Numbered from the stretch's first letter, positions 1 through 9,123 are shown. The stretch is DNA of 64,000 bases from an uncultured Clostridia bacterium (GCA_934254815.1 CAKQME010000009.1:46964-110963); one strand, 5' to 3'. Translations and numbers: made by a program. The notes: generated by a model from the letters alone, not told the origin.

Positions 1-1
1 C

Positions 2-1669
2 AAAAATTTTGCCAAAAGCGTTGACGACGATCTGATATTAGTGGGCGCGTGTCCAAAATTATTGATTGCGTTTTCTATAATTACGTTTATATTTATCGTG
101 GGAGCGGTAATCGGGCGCGTTTGTCAGTCAAAAGTTCGCCCCAACCTTTCCGACGCGGAACATGAAAAATGCATTGCAACCGACAATCGTAAAATCGAAG
201 CATTACAAGAAGCCAGGCTCAGCCTTAAAGTCGACGAAAGGCTTAATTTACCCCTATCGGAAAAAGAAATAGATAATTACGCACTTTCACGTTCGGCAAA
301 TAAAACTCTGTTTATCATTCTGATATTTTTTGTGTTAGCCATACTTTTAGCTGCGACAGATTTTATAATATCCATATCCATAAATTCAAATAAAGAATTC
401 GTATCCATACCCATAAATTCAAATAATGAATCCATATCCATACCCATAAATTCAAATAATGAATCCATATCCATACCCATAAAATCAAATGAAGAATACG
501 TCAGTTCAAGCAGGATTTTTTTGGTTTTTGCCTTAATAACAATATTTATAAGCTTAATATTTACATCTTTATCGGGTTTATGGGTCGGTAACGGCAAAGT
601 AATGAAGAAAAGAGCAATCATAGCGATTATTGCAATCGTACTTGCCGTAGCAAGTATTTCAACAGCCATAGTCACGGAAGATAAGCTTAATTCTTATAAC
701 CACGATTCATATTATTGTAATTATTACAACATAAATAAATGCAACGAAACTTTAACTACTCTTAACGAAGATTCTGAACTTATATCTAAATGGAAGAACG
801 ATTTCGAGGCAAAGAAAGACGATTTAATCGAATACGATAAAAAAATCAGGCAGGCGTATTCCGACGGCACAATAGACGAAACCGAACTCGAACCAAATAA
901 ATTTATCTATAACACTCTATATATCAATGAAAAAAGTACTTATATAACGTTTTTATATTCTGCGCAAAACGAACGAACAAAATTGCTTTATAATTACGGT
1001 AACGGGCAATATATGCGCGGCTCTTCGACTTTATTCGATACGGAAATACAAGAAACCGAGCAAACTATCGATAATTACATTGCGGAAAAATATTATAAAA
1101 TCGTTTACGCGCCTTTGGATATTCCGATATTTTATGATAAAGAGCCAATATCTGCCGAAAAATTAATAAATAATTACGATCTTATAATCAATGAACTCGA
1201 AAGTGTGATTACAAACGTAAACAATGCGAAAAAAGAACTAAAAAATAATATAGAAACATATAAAGAATATTCCGTTCAGAATAAACAAGGCAATATGACT
1301 TTAACCGAATATTCCGAGTATATCAAAAAAACAAAAACAGAAGAATCCGATTTAAAAAATAAATTAACGGTTATAGCAACAATCAGTATAATCGCCGCAT
1401 TCTTATTCATAATTATTACATTTATAATATCTATAACCGGCTTTGTAAAACTATGTCAGTTATCGAAAAACGGTAAAACCGCTTCGACTACAATAAAAAT
1501 TATCAAAAACGAAGTAGCGAATATGCCGAAATTAACGACGAAAAAGTCATCTCTTATATCTGAATTAAGTCAGTATGCAAAAGAAAAAAATTATGAAGCG
1601 TTTTCGAACACGCTATCGCAATTACATAATGAATTTTTAGTGTATATAGAAAAACTACCGTTGCAATAA
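2..1669 (+). CDS. Multi-pass membrane protein of unknown function, 5' end outside the window
   Basis: I do not recognise this protein. The frame is open to the left edge of the window with no stop before the GTG at 41, so the gene probably begins upstream and is partial here. Counting from that GTG there are hydrophobic segments near residues 8-25, 90-110, 158-182, 190-210 and 440-465, the first of which may be an internal segment of the full protein. A hydrophilic, helix-rich stretch of about 230 residues lies between the fourth and last segments. Between the second and third membrane segments is a short tandem repeat of the unit SISIPINSNNE. The coding sequence is AT-rich. No enzyme motif is visible. 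Confidence 0.6.
   Translation, partial: KNFAKSVDDDLILVGACPKLLIAFSIITFIFIVGAVIGRVCQSKVRPNLSDAEHEKCIATDNRKIEALQEARLSLKVDERLNLPLSEKEIDNYALSRSANKTLFIILIFFVLAILLAATDFIISISINSNKEFVSIPINSNNESISIPINSNNESISIPIKSNEEYVSSSRIFLVFALITIFISLIFTSLSGLWVGNGKVMKKRAIIAIIAIVLAVASISTAIVTEDKLNSYNHDSYYCNYYNINKCNETLTTLNEDSELISKWKNDFEAKKDDLIEYDKKIRQAYSDGTIDETELEPNKFIYNTLYINEKSTYITFLYSAQNERTKLLYNYGNGQYMRGSSTLFDTEIQETEQTIDNYIAEKYYKIVYAPLDIPIFYDKEPISAEKLINNYDLIINELESVITNVNNAKKELKNNIETYKEYSVQNKQGNMTLTEYSEYIKKTKTEESDLKNKLTVIATISIIAAFLFIIITFIISITGFVKLCQLSKNGKTASTTIKIIKNEVANMPKLTTKKSSLISELSQYAKEKNYEAFSNTLSQLHNEFLVYIEKLPLQ
371..496 (+). repeat. 33-bp in-frame tandem repeat, about four units
   Basis: Two units (431-463 and 464-496) are near identical, the unit at 398-430 differs in its first bases, and the first (371-397) is 6 bp shorter. 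Each unit encodes 11 residues of the form S-I-S-I-P-I-N-S-N-N-E. The period is a multiple of three, so changes in copy number would keep the frame. The region is predicted to lie between two membrane segments. Confidence 0.9.
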
Positions 1670-1681
1670 AGTTAAAATTGC

Positions 1682-1710
1682 TTGACATTTTGTTAAAGCA
1701 TTTATATAAT
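1682..1710 (+). promoter_or_regulatory. Consensus sigma-A promoter
   Basis: TTGACA (1682-1687) and TATAAT (1705-1710) are separated by 17 bp, a perfect match to the housekeeping consensus. It sits 43 bp upstream of the ATG at 1753 and just after the preceding stop codon. Confidence 0.9.
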
Positions 1711-1752
1711 GTCTTTATTCACTTTTAACGTGTACATTTAAGGAGGTACATT

Positions 1753-2040
1753 ATGGAAAAAGAAATGGACGAAGAATTGTTAAGTCTGTGCAAAACGGTG
1801 TGCTATTATAAATTGCACCCTAAGGCATTAAAAGACAAGGAAGACGCCGCCGCTTATAAAAAAGTGTGCGACAAGATGCACGAAATGATTAAAAAGAGCA
1901 TTTCCGACGTCGACGAGACGGAACTGGAAGTTGTTGCCGACCAGATTTTAGGCGTAGTCGCCAAAGACTGCCCTTCCGGAGTGGAGCATTTCGGCAGCGT
2001 AGCAAAACATATTCTCGACGAATTCAAAATTTTTGATTAA
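1753..2040 (+). CDS. Small hypothetical protein, 95 aa
   Basis: I do not recognise this protein. It is small, acidic and predicted to be mostly helical, with no signal peptide or membrane segment. Cysteines at positions 13, 17, 39 and 77 do not form an obvious metal knuckle. The start is well supported by an AGGAGGT site at 1740-1746. It is a single-gene unit between a perfect sigma-A promoter and a strong terminator, which suggests substantial expression. Confidence 0.75.
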   Translation: MEKEMDEELLSLCKTVCYYKLHPKALKDKEDAAAYKKVCDKMHEMIKKSISDVDETELEVVADQILGVVAKDCPSGVEHFGSVAKHILDEFKIFD

Positions 2041-2045
2041 CACGC

Positions 2046-2073
2046 AAAAAACCGCCGTCAGGCGGTTTTTTAT
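2046..2073. terminator. Bidirectional intrinsic terminator
   Basis: CCGCC, a GTCA loop and GGCGG form the stem, flanked by A and T runs on both sides. It can therefore serve both the plus-strand gene ending at 2040 and the converging recG transcript. Confidence 0.85.
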
Positions 2074-2106
2074 TTATATCGAAATATTAAACTTTTAGCA
2101 ACATTC

Positions 2107-2145
2107 AAAAGACGTAGCGAAAATCAGTTCAACGCTACGTCTTTT
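2107..2145 (-). terminator. Terminator hairpin overlapping the recG stop codon
   Basis: A perfect 13-bp inverted repeat has arms at 2107-2119 (AAAAGACGTAGCG) and 2133-2145. The loop contains the recG stop codon at 2124-2126. On the minus strand the second arm ends in TCTTTT. Confidence 0.6.
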
Positions 2146-4136
2146 AATTTTTCATATTTCTTTAAGGCTATTTCGCGTATTCCGCCGATATATTCTCCGC
2201 TTGAAAACGCTTCGTCGCACAATTTTTTCGCAAGATATATCGCAGAAGTCGGATATACCAAATCGCCTAAATCGCTTATAAATCTTCCGCTCTGGCGAGT
2301 TCCGAGGAAATCTCCGCCGCCACGCATTTCAAAGTCTTTTTCGGCTATTTTAAAGCCGTCTGCGCTTTCGCACAACACTTTAAGTCTTGCGTTAGCCCGC
2401 TCGTCGTCGCTCGTACTATACAAAAAGCAAAAACTTTCGCCGCCGCCGCGCCCTACGCGCCCCCTTAACTGGTGCAATTGCGACAGCCCGAACCGCTCGG
2501 CGTTATATATAACCATAACCGTGGCGTTCGGAACGTCGATACCGACTTCGACAACCGTAGTAGAAACAAGCACGTCAATTCTGCGTTCTTTGAAATCGAG
2601 CATAATTCTCGCTTTTTCTTCGTCTTTCATCTTGCCGTGCAAAAGCCCGACTTTTACGTCGGAAAGTTTACTTTCAAGCTCTTCGTAAAGGTCGTTTACG
2701 CTCATAAGCGTTCCCTCTTCGTCGCCCTCTATTTTAGGACACACGCAAAACGCCTGCTTGCCGAGTTTAACCGTGTTTTCTATAAACGTAAGCATTCCGT
2801 CATATTTATTTTTATGCACGATATAAGTTTTTACCGGAAGACGATTTTTAGGCTTATCGGTGATTTCGGTAACGTCAAGATCGCCGTAAACTATAAGCGA
2901 CAACGTTCGCGGAATGGGCGTCGCGCTCATAACGAGTACGTCGGGGATAATCCCTTTGCCGACAAGCGCGCTTCTCTGCCCGACCCCGAAACGGTGCTGT
3001 TCGTCGCACACGCAAACCGACAGGTTATAAAACTCAACGTCTTTCTGTATTACGGCATGCGTTCCGACAACTATTTTCGCCTCTCCGCTTTTTATACGTT
3101 TTTTAATTTCCGTCTTTTCTTTACCCTTAGTGGAACCGCTTAAAAACACGACTTCGTATTCGGGGAAAATTCGGCTTATAATCTTAAAATTTTGTTCGGC
3201 TAATATCTCGGTCGGCGCAAGCATGGTCGCCTGATAACCGCTTTTTACGGCGATATAAAGCGCGCACAAAGCGACCGCCGTTTTACCGCTGCCGACGTCG
3301 CCCTGAAGCAATCTGTTCATAGATTTCGGGCTTGTCATATCTGCAAAAATTTCGTTCACGGCTTTCTTCTGCCCGTCGGTAAATTCAAAGCCGAATCGCG
3401 TCGTAAACTCTCTCAGGTCGTCGGCAGTACAAGCGTATTGATTAACTCTTACCTGCTGCCTGTCGCCCTTGATTATCTTAAACGCCGAAATAAGCGTGAA
3501 ATATTCTTCTATCGCGATACGCTCGGCGGCGATACTTCTGCTCGTTAAATCCTTAGGCGAATGTATCTCTTTAAATGAATTATTAAGCGGTAAAAGCGAA
3601 TATTTTTTCTGTAAACTATACGGAATAACGCTTTCTATATCGGTTTTCGACAAGACGAAAGCGACGGCGTCGCGTATACATTTCTGCGTAAGCGACCCCT
3701 TTACACGATACACGGGGATTATGCCTTTAAGCCTGACGTTGTTTTCGAGCGGTTCGAAAGACGGGTTGGTTAAAGTTACGCCGTTAAACCCCACTTTCAC
3801 GCGCCCGTAAAACAGATAGTCCACGCCCGTTTTAAGTTGCGTCATAACATACGGTTGATTAAACCATATCACGTTGAAGCCGCGCATATCCTGCTCGACT
3901 ATCGCGCGCACGCATTTCAGCCGTCTTGCCGTAGTAAACAACGACGGGCGACTTAAAAGCCGTCCGTAAGTTAAAACCATATCGTTGTTATAGCAATTTT
4001 CCAATGGAGAAACGTGAGTTAAATCGAGATAGTTTTTCGGAAAAAACCGTAACAAACCGTCGCTGTCGGTAACTCCAAGTTTATTAAGATCCGCCGCGCG
4101 TTTATCGCTTATGCCTTTTATTTCAGTAAGCTCCAT
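2124..4136 (-). CDS. recG: ATP-dependent DNA helicase RecG
   Basis: RecG is the branch-migration helicase that remodels stalled replication forks and Holliday junctions. The 670-residue length fits the family. An N-terminal helix-hairpin and OB-fold wedge region precedes the motor. Visible motor motifs are Walker A GSGKT (residues 282-286), the PTE motif near 308-310, the DEQH box (378-381) followed by RFG, the SATPIPRT motif, and a QLRGRVGRG-type motif VI. It is the last gene of a minus-strand string behind the fakA-like and Asp23/Gls24 genes, 28 bp after the former. This order (yloU-yloV-recG type) is common in Bacillota. Confidence 0.97.
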   Translation of the reverse strand: MELTEIKGISDKRAADLNKLGVTDSDGLLRFFPKNYLDLTHVSPLENCYNNDMVLTYGRLLSRPSLFTTARRLKCVRAIVEQDMRGFNVIWFNQPYVMTQLKTGVDYLFYGRVKVGFNGVTLTNPSFEPLENNVRLKGIIPVYRVKGSLTQKCIRDAVAFVLSKTDIESVIPYSLQKKYSLLPLNNSFKEIHSPKDLTSRSIAAERIAIEEYFTLISAFKIIKGDRQQVRVNQYACTADDLREFTTRFGFEFTDGQKKAVNEIFADMTSPKSMNRLLQGDVGSGKTAVALCALYIAVKSGYQATMLAPTEILAEQNFKIISRIFPEYEVVFLSGSTKGKEKTEIKKRIKSGEAKIVVGTHAVIQKDVEFYNLSVCVCDEQHRFGVGQRSALVGKGIIPDVLVMSATPIPRTLSLIVYGDLDVTEITDKPKNRLPVKTYIVHKNKYDGMLTFIENTVKLGKQAFCVCPKIEGDEEGTLMSVNDLYEELESKLSDVKVGLLHGKMKDEEKARIMLDFKERRIDVLVSTTVVEVGIDVPNATVMVIYNAERFGLSQLHQLRGRVGRGGGESFCFLYSTSDDERANARLKVLCESADGFKIAEKDFEMRGGGDFLGTRQSGRFISDLGDLVYPTSAIYLAKKLCDEAFSSGEYIGGIREIALKKYEKLKDVALN

Positions 4137-4164
4137 ATTAAAGCGCGCCCCTTAAAATGAATAA

Positions 4165-5796
4165 TTATTCCAAAGATACTATATAGAAGTATATCGCCTG
4201 ACCGCCGTAGAACAACTCGACGTCAAGGTCGGGATAGGCTTCCTGAATTTTGCCCTGAAGCTCTGTCGCCTGCTCTTCGGTAACGTCCGCCCCGTAATAG
4301 AGATTGATTAAGCTATGCGAGCTGTCGCGGAGCTTGTCGATGAGTTTTGCGGTAACGGTAGCCACGTCTTTGCCGTGCGCCAGTATTTTTTTATTGTCTA
4401 AGCCTATAATATCGCCCTGCGTAAGCGAAAAACCGTCGACTTTGGTATCTCTTACCGCGTAAGTGACCTGACCAGAAGTTACGTTATCGATTGCATGGAG
4501 CATGTTTATAAGGTTTTCGTCCGCCGAAATTTCGGGGTTAAACGCCAGCGCGGCAGAAATTCCCTGAGGAATACTCTTCGTCGGAACGACGTTTATTTTC
4601 TTGCCCTCGATTAAAGATTTAGACTGCTCGGCGGCAAGAATTATGTTTTTATTATTCGGGAAAACGAATATATTTTCAGCGTTGATTTTTATAATCGCGT
4701 CGGCTATATCCTGCGCGGACGGGTTCATCGTCTGTCCGCCCTCGATAACTCTGTCGCAATTAAGGTCTTTGAATATATCCGCAAGCCCGGTACCGGAACA
4801 TATCGAAAGCATGCCCATTTCTTTCTTTTCGGCTTCGTACTTTCTGATAAGTTCTCTGTTCTCTTCGAGCATGTTCTCGATTTTTACTTTATCGATTTCA
4901 CCGAGCTGCAACGCCTTGCTGAGCGCCTGCCCCGGATTGTTCGTATGAACGTGTACTTTTACGAATTCGAGGTCGCCTATGACGAGAACGCAATCGCCTA
5001 TCGTCATAAGATATTCTTTCAGCCTGTCGATATCCGCCAAAGTTGTTTTCTTTTTAAGATTTATGATGAAAAACTCGGTACAATAGCCGAATTCTATAGT
5101 TCCTAAGTTAAGTATATCGGCGTGTTCCATCGAAGAATCGACTTTCACTTCGGGAACGTCCGCCTCTGCGCCCTCTATCTCTTCACCGATAAGCCCCTTA
5201 TACATTCCGCGATAGATAGTTAAAAGACCCGTGCCGCCCGAATCGACTACGCCCGCTTTTTTAAGAACGGGAAGAAGCGTAGGCGTAAGATTTACCGCTT
5301 CTTCGGCTTTGGAAATAACCTCCTGCATAAAGGTTTCCATATCTTTGTTTTTGCCGCAAATCGATTGAGCGTGTTCGGAAACCATGCGGCAAACGGTAAG
5401 GATAGTACCTTCCATAGGCTTAGAAACCGCGCTATAAGCAACGTCCGTCGCAGCTTTCAAAGCCTTTGCGAATATTCTTGTATCCGCCTCGTTATGATCT
5501 TTTAAAACCGAGCATATACCCCTGAAAATCTGGGAAGTAATAACGCCCGAATTACCGCGCGCGCCGCGAAGCGCCCCGCGCGAAACGGCTTCGGCTAAGT
5601 CCATAAGACTGTTGCTTCTGCACGCTTTAAGCTCCTTTATAGCCGACTGCATAGTCAGGCTCATATTCGTACCCGTATCGCCGTCGGGAACGGGGAACAC
5701 GTTTAACGTATCTATCTGCTCGCGATTGACTTCGAGCAGTTTAGACGCGCTTATCACCATTTTGGCGAAAATCGCGCCGTTTATTGTTTTTTGCAT
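4165..5796 (-). CDS. fakA: DAK2-domain protein, FakA/YloV-like fatty acid kinase subunit
   Basis: FakA phosphorylates FakB-bound fatty acids so that exogenous fatty acids can enter phospholipid synthesis. The 543-residue length matches the family. The N-terminal DhaL-type nucleotide-binding domain shows the FPVPDGDTGTNM motif (residues 34-45), whose aspartates bind the Mg-ATP. A conserved central region and a C-terminal DegV-like half follow. The neighbours Asp23/Gls24 upstream and recG downstream are the usual Bacillota context. No fakB (DegV) gene lies in the window. Substrate assignment rests on family knowledge. Confidence 0.9.
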   Translation of the reverse strand: MQKTINGAIFAKMVISASKLLEVNREQIDTLNVFPVPDGDTGTNMSLTMQSAIKELKACRSNSLMDLAEAVSRGALRGARGNSGVITSQIFRGICSVLKDHNEADTRIFAKALKAATDVAYSAVSKPMEGTILTVCRMVSEHAQSICGKNKDMETFMQEVISKAEEAVNLTPTLLPVLKKAGVVDSGGTGLLTIYRGMYKGLIGEEIEGAEADVPEVKVDSSMEHADILNLGTIEFGYCTEFFIINLKKKTTLADIDRLKEYLMTIGDCVLVIGDLEFVKVHVHTNNPGQALSKALQLGEIDKVKIENMLEENRELIRKYEAEKKEMGMLSICSGTGLADIFKDLNCDRVIEGGQTMNPSAQDIADAIIKINAENIFVFPNNKNIILAAEQSKSLIEGKKINVVPTKSIPQGISAALAFNPEISADENLINMLHAIDNVTSGQVTYAVRDTKVDGFSLTQGDIIGLDNKKILAHGKDVATVTAKLIDKLRDSSHSLINLYYGADVTEEQATELQGKIQEAYPDLDVELFYGGQAIYFYIVSLE

Positions 5797-5860
5797 TTTA
5801 TGAAATTTTCCTCCGAAAAGCGCGAAGCAACGGCGAACGCGACCGTCCGCCTCGAAAGGG

Positions 5861-6211
5861 TCAGAGTTTTACGCCCATTATATTGACGTTGACCGTATCT
5901 ACGATCATACCCGTAAATTGCTCCACCTTATATTTAACGGCGGTTTTAAGCGATTCCGCAACGGCGGAAATCGAAACGCCGAACTTAATAATCACGAATA
6001 CGTTGATAAAGATACGATCGCCCGAAGTCGTTACCTGTACGCCTTTGCCGCCCGTATCCTTTTTAAAGAGCTGCAAAAGACTGTCCGACAATTTTCTCGA
6101 CACCATCTCCACAATGCCGTAGCATTCGAGAGAGGCGTGCGCCGCCACTTTGGCAATCGTTTCGTCGGATATTGAAATTTTACCGTAGATGTTAGACGTA
6201 GTTACAGCCAT
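5861..6211 (-). CDS. Asp23/Gls24 family envelope stress protein
   Basis: The 116-residue length and the pattern NIYGKISISDETIAKVAAHA, then ECYGIVEM, then GVQVTTSGDRIFINVFVIIKFGVSI are characteristic of the Asp23/Gls24 (YloU) family. These small proteins sit at the cell envelope, and their molecular role is not settled. The start is preceded by AAGGAGA. It is probably the first gene of the unit with the fakA-like gene and recG. The 64-bp gap to the fakA-like gene shows no clear terminator. Confidence 0.92.
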   Translation of the reverse strand: MAVTTSNIYGKISISDETIAKVAAHASLECYGIVEMVSRKLSDSLLQLFKKDTGGKGVQVTTSGDRIFINVFVIIKFGVSISAVAESLKTAVKYKVEQFTGMIVDTVNVNIMGVKL

Positions 6212-6331
6212 AGCATTCTCCTTCTTTTTACATTATACAATATTCGCTCGCTTTTTACAAGGGATTTTCCGTCGTTTTTCCGTGTAGATTGTAAAATTTC
6301 TTTATTTTTTTACTTTTACGGCTAAAAATTG

Positions 6332-6360
6332 TTGCATTTCTCGTTCATTTGTGGTATAGT
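6332..6360 (+). promoter_or_regulatory. Sigma-A promoter for rpmB
   Basis: TTGCAT (6332-6337) and TATAGT (6355-6360) are separated by 17 bp. The leader to the ATG at 6434 is about 67 nt and ends in GGAGGT. Confidence 0.75.
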
Positions 6361-6433
6361 ATCTATGCTGTAGGAACGGAGCGGTCGTTTATTTTGCGAA
6401 CGCTTTGTTTAATTATGTATTTGGAGGTGCTAT

Positions 6434-6622
6434 ATGTCAAGAGTTTGCAGCGTTTGCGGAAAAGCAAAATTATCGGGCAATAAAGTAAGCCACAGTAACC
6501 GTAAAACTCCTCGCTCTTACAATGCAAACGTACAGAAGGTAAGAGTTGTAAACGACGGCGTCGTGACTTCTGAATATGTTTGCGCTCGTTGTTTAAAGAG
6601 CAACAAAGTCGAAAGAGCGTAA
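6434..6622 (+). CDS. rpmB: 50S ribosomal protein L28
   Basis: This 62-residue protein of the large ribosomal subunit has the L28 signature (SRVCSVCGK, then NRKTPRSYNANVQKVRV). It is the zinc-binding form, with cysteine pairs C5/C8 and C50/C53. GGAGGT at 6423-6428 fixes the start. It is a single-gene unit with its own promoter and terminator. Confidence 0.98.
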   Translation: MSRVCSVCGKAKLSGNKVSHSNRKTPRSYNANVQKVRVVNDGVVTSEYVCARCLKSNKVERA

Positions 6623-6643
6623 TAGATTTTAATTATCGTAAAA

Positions 6644-6672
6644 AAAGAGAGGTTTCAACCTCTCTTTTTATT
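6644..6672. terminator. Terminator after rpmB, probably bidirectional
   Basis: AGAGAGGTT, a short loop and AACCTCTCT are flanked by A6 and T-rich runs. It lies between rpmB and the convergent sirtuin gene, overlapping the sirtuin stop region. Confidence 0.85.
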
Positions 6673-7540
6673 TTTTTACTTCTTTTAAAATCGCGTATAT
6701 ATCGCCGTTCAGACACAGCGAACGCTCAGATATATTTTCGGGGCAGCCGTCCCCGCCTAAATTGACCGACAGATAAAAGGCGTTTTTATTATCGGCAACC
6801 GCCCGTCGGAACGGAAATTTTATTATCGCGGGAGTGTTATAGCCCACGCCGAGTTCGAGATATAAAACTTTTTTGTTTTTATTCGCGTTTATAAACCGCT
6901 CGTATCTTTCGCAGGCAAGACGCCAGCCGTCGTCTTCGACGAATTTATCGTCGCACCTTAAATTCATGGTAAGCGGCGCTCCGCATCGCGGACAATACGG
7001 TATAAGCCCGCTCGGTATTTTCATGTTTTTCTGCTCAGCATACATCAGCTTTACGATACTTTCGTTATCGTAAGTTTTATCGCAACAAGGAACGGAACAC
7101 TGAAAAAGCCCGTAATCTCCTTGCGTATAAAACAACCTTTGTTTATCGAATCCCGCTCTTTGAAAACAATGATCGACGTTAGTCGTAATAACGAAATAAT
7201 TCTTATCCTTAACCAGCTCGAAAAGCAATTCGTACACGGGTTTAAGCGGCTCGCAATAGCGATTGAGATAAATATACCTCGACCAGTACGCCCAGTATTC
7301 CTCCTGGGTTTCATACGGATAAAACCCGCCGGAATACATATCGTCAATGCCGTATTTCTGCGCAAAATCACCGAAATTATCGTAAAATCGCTTACCCGAA
7401 TAGGTAAACCCCGCCGAGGCAGACAGCCCCGCGCCCGCGCCGACAACTATCGTTTCCGCTTCGTCGATTAACTTTTTTACCCGCCCGTCAATACGCGAGC
7501 AGGCGTTTGTAAATATCATAGTCCCGTTCCGTAAAAACAT
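6668..7540 (-). CDS. Class M sirtuin (SirTM-like protein ADP-ribosyltransferase)
   Basis: The Rossmann-type NAD-binding motif GAGAGLSASAG appears near residue 37, TTNVDH near 118 and zinc cysteines C-x4-C and C-x2-C follow. In canonical sirtuins a catalytic histidine follows the TTN region. Here the equivalent stretch reads TQGDYGLFQCS, with Gln in place of His, as in the macrodomain-linked class M sirtuins. Those enzymes ADP-ribosylate a lipoylated GcvH-like carrier in other Bacillota. The gene overlaps the macrodomain gene by 53 bp, and the start at 7540 has GAGGTG eight bases upstream. The usual gcvH-L and lplA2 partners are absent from the window, so the substrate here is unknown. Confidence 0.88.
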   Translation of the reverse strand: MFLRNGTMIFTNACSRIDGRVKKLIDEAETIVVGAGAGLSASAGFTYSGKRFYDNFGDFAQKYGIDDMYSGGFYPYETQEEYWAYWSRYIYLNRYCEPLKPVYELLFELVKDKNYFVITTNVDHCFQRAGFDKQRLFYTQGDYGLFQCSVPCCDKTYDNESIVKLMYAEQKNMKIPSGLIPYCPRCGAPLTMNLRCDDKFVEDDGWRLACERYERFINANKNKKVLYLELGVGYNTPAIIKFPFRRAVADNKNAFYLSVNLGGDGCPENISERSLCLNGDIYAILKEVKK

Positions 7541-8237
7541 TGAAAATCACCTCGATTCCGCTTTTATTCCGTTCAAGATAATTTTTAACCGACCCGACGG
7601 CGACTTTCGCCGCTTCTTCTTTCGGGTAGCCGAAAACTCCCGTCGAAATACAACAGAACGCAATATTTTTCAATTTCATCTCGTCCGCTTTCGCAAGACA
7701 GTTTAAATAGCATTTGCGCAAATCGGCTTCGTTCTGCGCCGTAACCTGCCCGTCTACTATCGGTCCGACGGTATGAAAGATAAATTTGCTCGGTAAATTA
7801 TAAGCTTTTGTAACTATCGCTTCGCCGTTTTCGGCTTCTCTTCCTTTCATGATATCGTTGCAATCGAGTCTTACCTGAACGCCAGCCGCAGAATGAATTA
7901 CATTGTCTATACAATTATGCAACGGACAAAAGCAACCGAGCATAGCCGAGTTCGCCGCATTGACGATTACGTCTGCGTTCAGCGTCGTAATATCGCCGCG
8001 ATACAACGCCACGCCGCCCTTATACTTCAGATTTTTCACGTCCGTAACGCCGCGTTTTTCCGTCAGTTCCGTCAAATACTCGTCTTGCAGAGCAAGAAAT
8101 TCTTCGCTTACGGGAAAAGGCGGGCGAACGTTGCACAAAGCCCGAAAATATTCGGGCTTTCGCTCGTCGGACAACTCCTGCGGAATTTTTCCGCTTTCGT
8201 CGCACAAAAGTTCGATAAGTCTGTCGATATCCGCCAA
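7488..8237 (-). CDS. Zn-type macrodomain protein-ADP-ribose hydrolase
   Basis: The macrodomain core is clear: GDITTLNADVIVNAANS near residue 78, then GCFCPLHNCIDNVIHSAAG, and a C-terminal CCISTGVFGYPKEEAA. The Cys/His arrangement in the second motif is that of the zinc-containing macrodomains that are encoded next to class M sirtuins and remove the ADP-ribose those sirtuins attach. An N-terminal helical extension of about 70 residues is typical of this subfamily. The start is a TTG preceded by AAGAGGT. The gene lies 5 bp after the MBL-like gene, so the three genes read as one operon. Confidence 0.92.
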   Translation of the reverse strand: MADIDRLIELLCDESGKIPQELSDERKPEYFRALCNVRPPFPVSEEFLALQDEYLTELTEKRGVTDVKNLKYKGGVALYRGDITTLNADVIVNAANSAMLGCFCPLHNCIDNVIHSAAGVQVRLDCNDIMKGREAENGEAIVTKAYNLPSKFIFHTVGPIVDGQVTAQNEADLRKCYLNCLAKADEMKLKNIAFCCISTGVFGYPKEEAAKVAVGSVKNYLERNKSGIEVIFNVFTERDYDIYKRLLAY

Positions 8238-8242
8238 TTTAA

Positions 8243-9037
8243 TTACCTCTTAAAGAACATCCCCGCGGACATCTGCAAATAATTATCTCCGCTGTAGTTC
8301 CCGTATTTCGATTTTACTTTTTCTTTAAATTCTTCTGCGTTTTCGCTGTTTGCGGCAATGCTTTTTATATCTTCGAGATAATCGATTTTCGTCTGAGCGT
8401 CTTTAAGATCCTCGGGCGTATAATGCGAAGTAAGAATGAGATTTACGCCTTTTTCTATATAGCCGCGAAGTTCCGCTTCGATAGCGTCGGCATGTTCCGC
8501 CCCTGCGACTATAGAGTGACAATCATGCCCCAGCATATGCGTATAAACGGCGTTTATTTCGGGAATTTCTATCGTATACGCGTCTCCGTTGGGGATAACT
8601 GTAAAATCTATGCCGCCTATAGTATTTTTACCCGCTTCGAGTATCTCCGTTATTTTATGTATTTCGCAGTCGAACGGCTTTCCGAAAGCTTTCGTAAAAT
8701 TATCTATAAGAGCTTTTCCGCCGCCGTTCTCGCCATAGTTTTTAGCCGAAACCGTAGCGTATTTTTTTACCTCCGGCAAAAATTTTCCGCCCGCCGCATG
8801 ATACGCGACGAGTAACCCGACGACGTTCATATCTTTGACATAATCCGCAAGCGCGGCTTCGTTATCGAAAAAACACGGCGACTCGATAATCACCGAACGT
8901 CCGTTCTTTTCAATCACGAAAACTTCGTCCGCCATAGGGTCGTCGGTTCTGTACGCGTGCAGTCTGATATTGCCGAAATCGTAGACGTTCATTTCGCCTT
9001 TGGAAAGTTTTACCGTTACATAATTGTTTTTATTCAT
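8243..9037 (-). CDS. Metallo-beta-lactamase-fold protein lacking the metal motif
   Basis: The sequence follows the MBL fold (beta strands, VIIESPCFFDNEAALADYV, then LLVAYHAAGGKFLPEV). Where active family members have HxHxDH, this protein has YHAAGGKF, so the metal site appears lost. A catalytic role is therefore doubtful, and a binding or sensory role is possible. The start was set at the internal ATG (9037) because AAGGAGA lies just upstream of it. The longer frame to 9091 has no ribosome binding site. It is first in the minus-strand unit with the macrodomain and sirtuin genes, divergent from the HxlR regulator. Confidence 0.7.
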   Translation of the reverse strand: MNKNNYVTVKLSKGEMNVYDFGNIRLHAYRTDDPMADEVFVIEKNGRSVIIESPCFFDNEAALADYVKDMNVVGLLVAYHAAGGKFLPEVKKYATVSAKNYGENGGGKALIDNFTKAFGKPFDCEIHKITEILEAGKNTIGGIDFTVIPNGDAYTIEIPEINAVYTHMLGHDCHSIVAGAEHADAIEAELRGYIEKGVNLILTSHYTPEDLKDAQTKIDYLEDIKSIAANSENAEEFKEKVKSKYGNYSGDNYLQMSAGMFFKR

Positions 9038-9123
9038 TATCTTATCTCCTTTGCAAAGCCGTTTTTCAACCTTGCGCCGAGAGTATAACACACTTGAAAA
9101 TTTTTATCATAAACGTTACTTTT

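Noticed and set aside
371..496. Possible CRISPR array
   Set aside because: The units are directly adjacent with no spacers and are in frame inside a coding sequence.
277..675. 132-aa minus-strand frame rich in MGMDMDSLFEF repeats
   Set aside because: It is the mirror of the 33-bp tandem repeat within the plus-strand membrane protein gene. It has no ribosome binding site and the repeat explains its open frame.
2472..3143. 223-aa plus-strand frame
   Set aside because: It lies wholly antisense to recG, whose helicase motifs are clear, and has no start signal.
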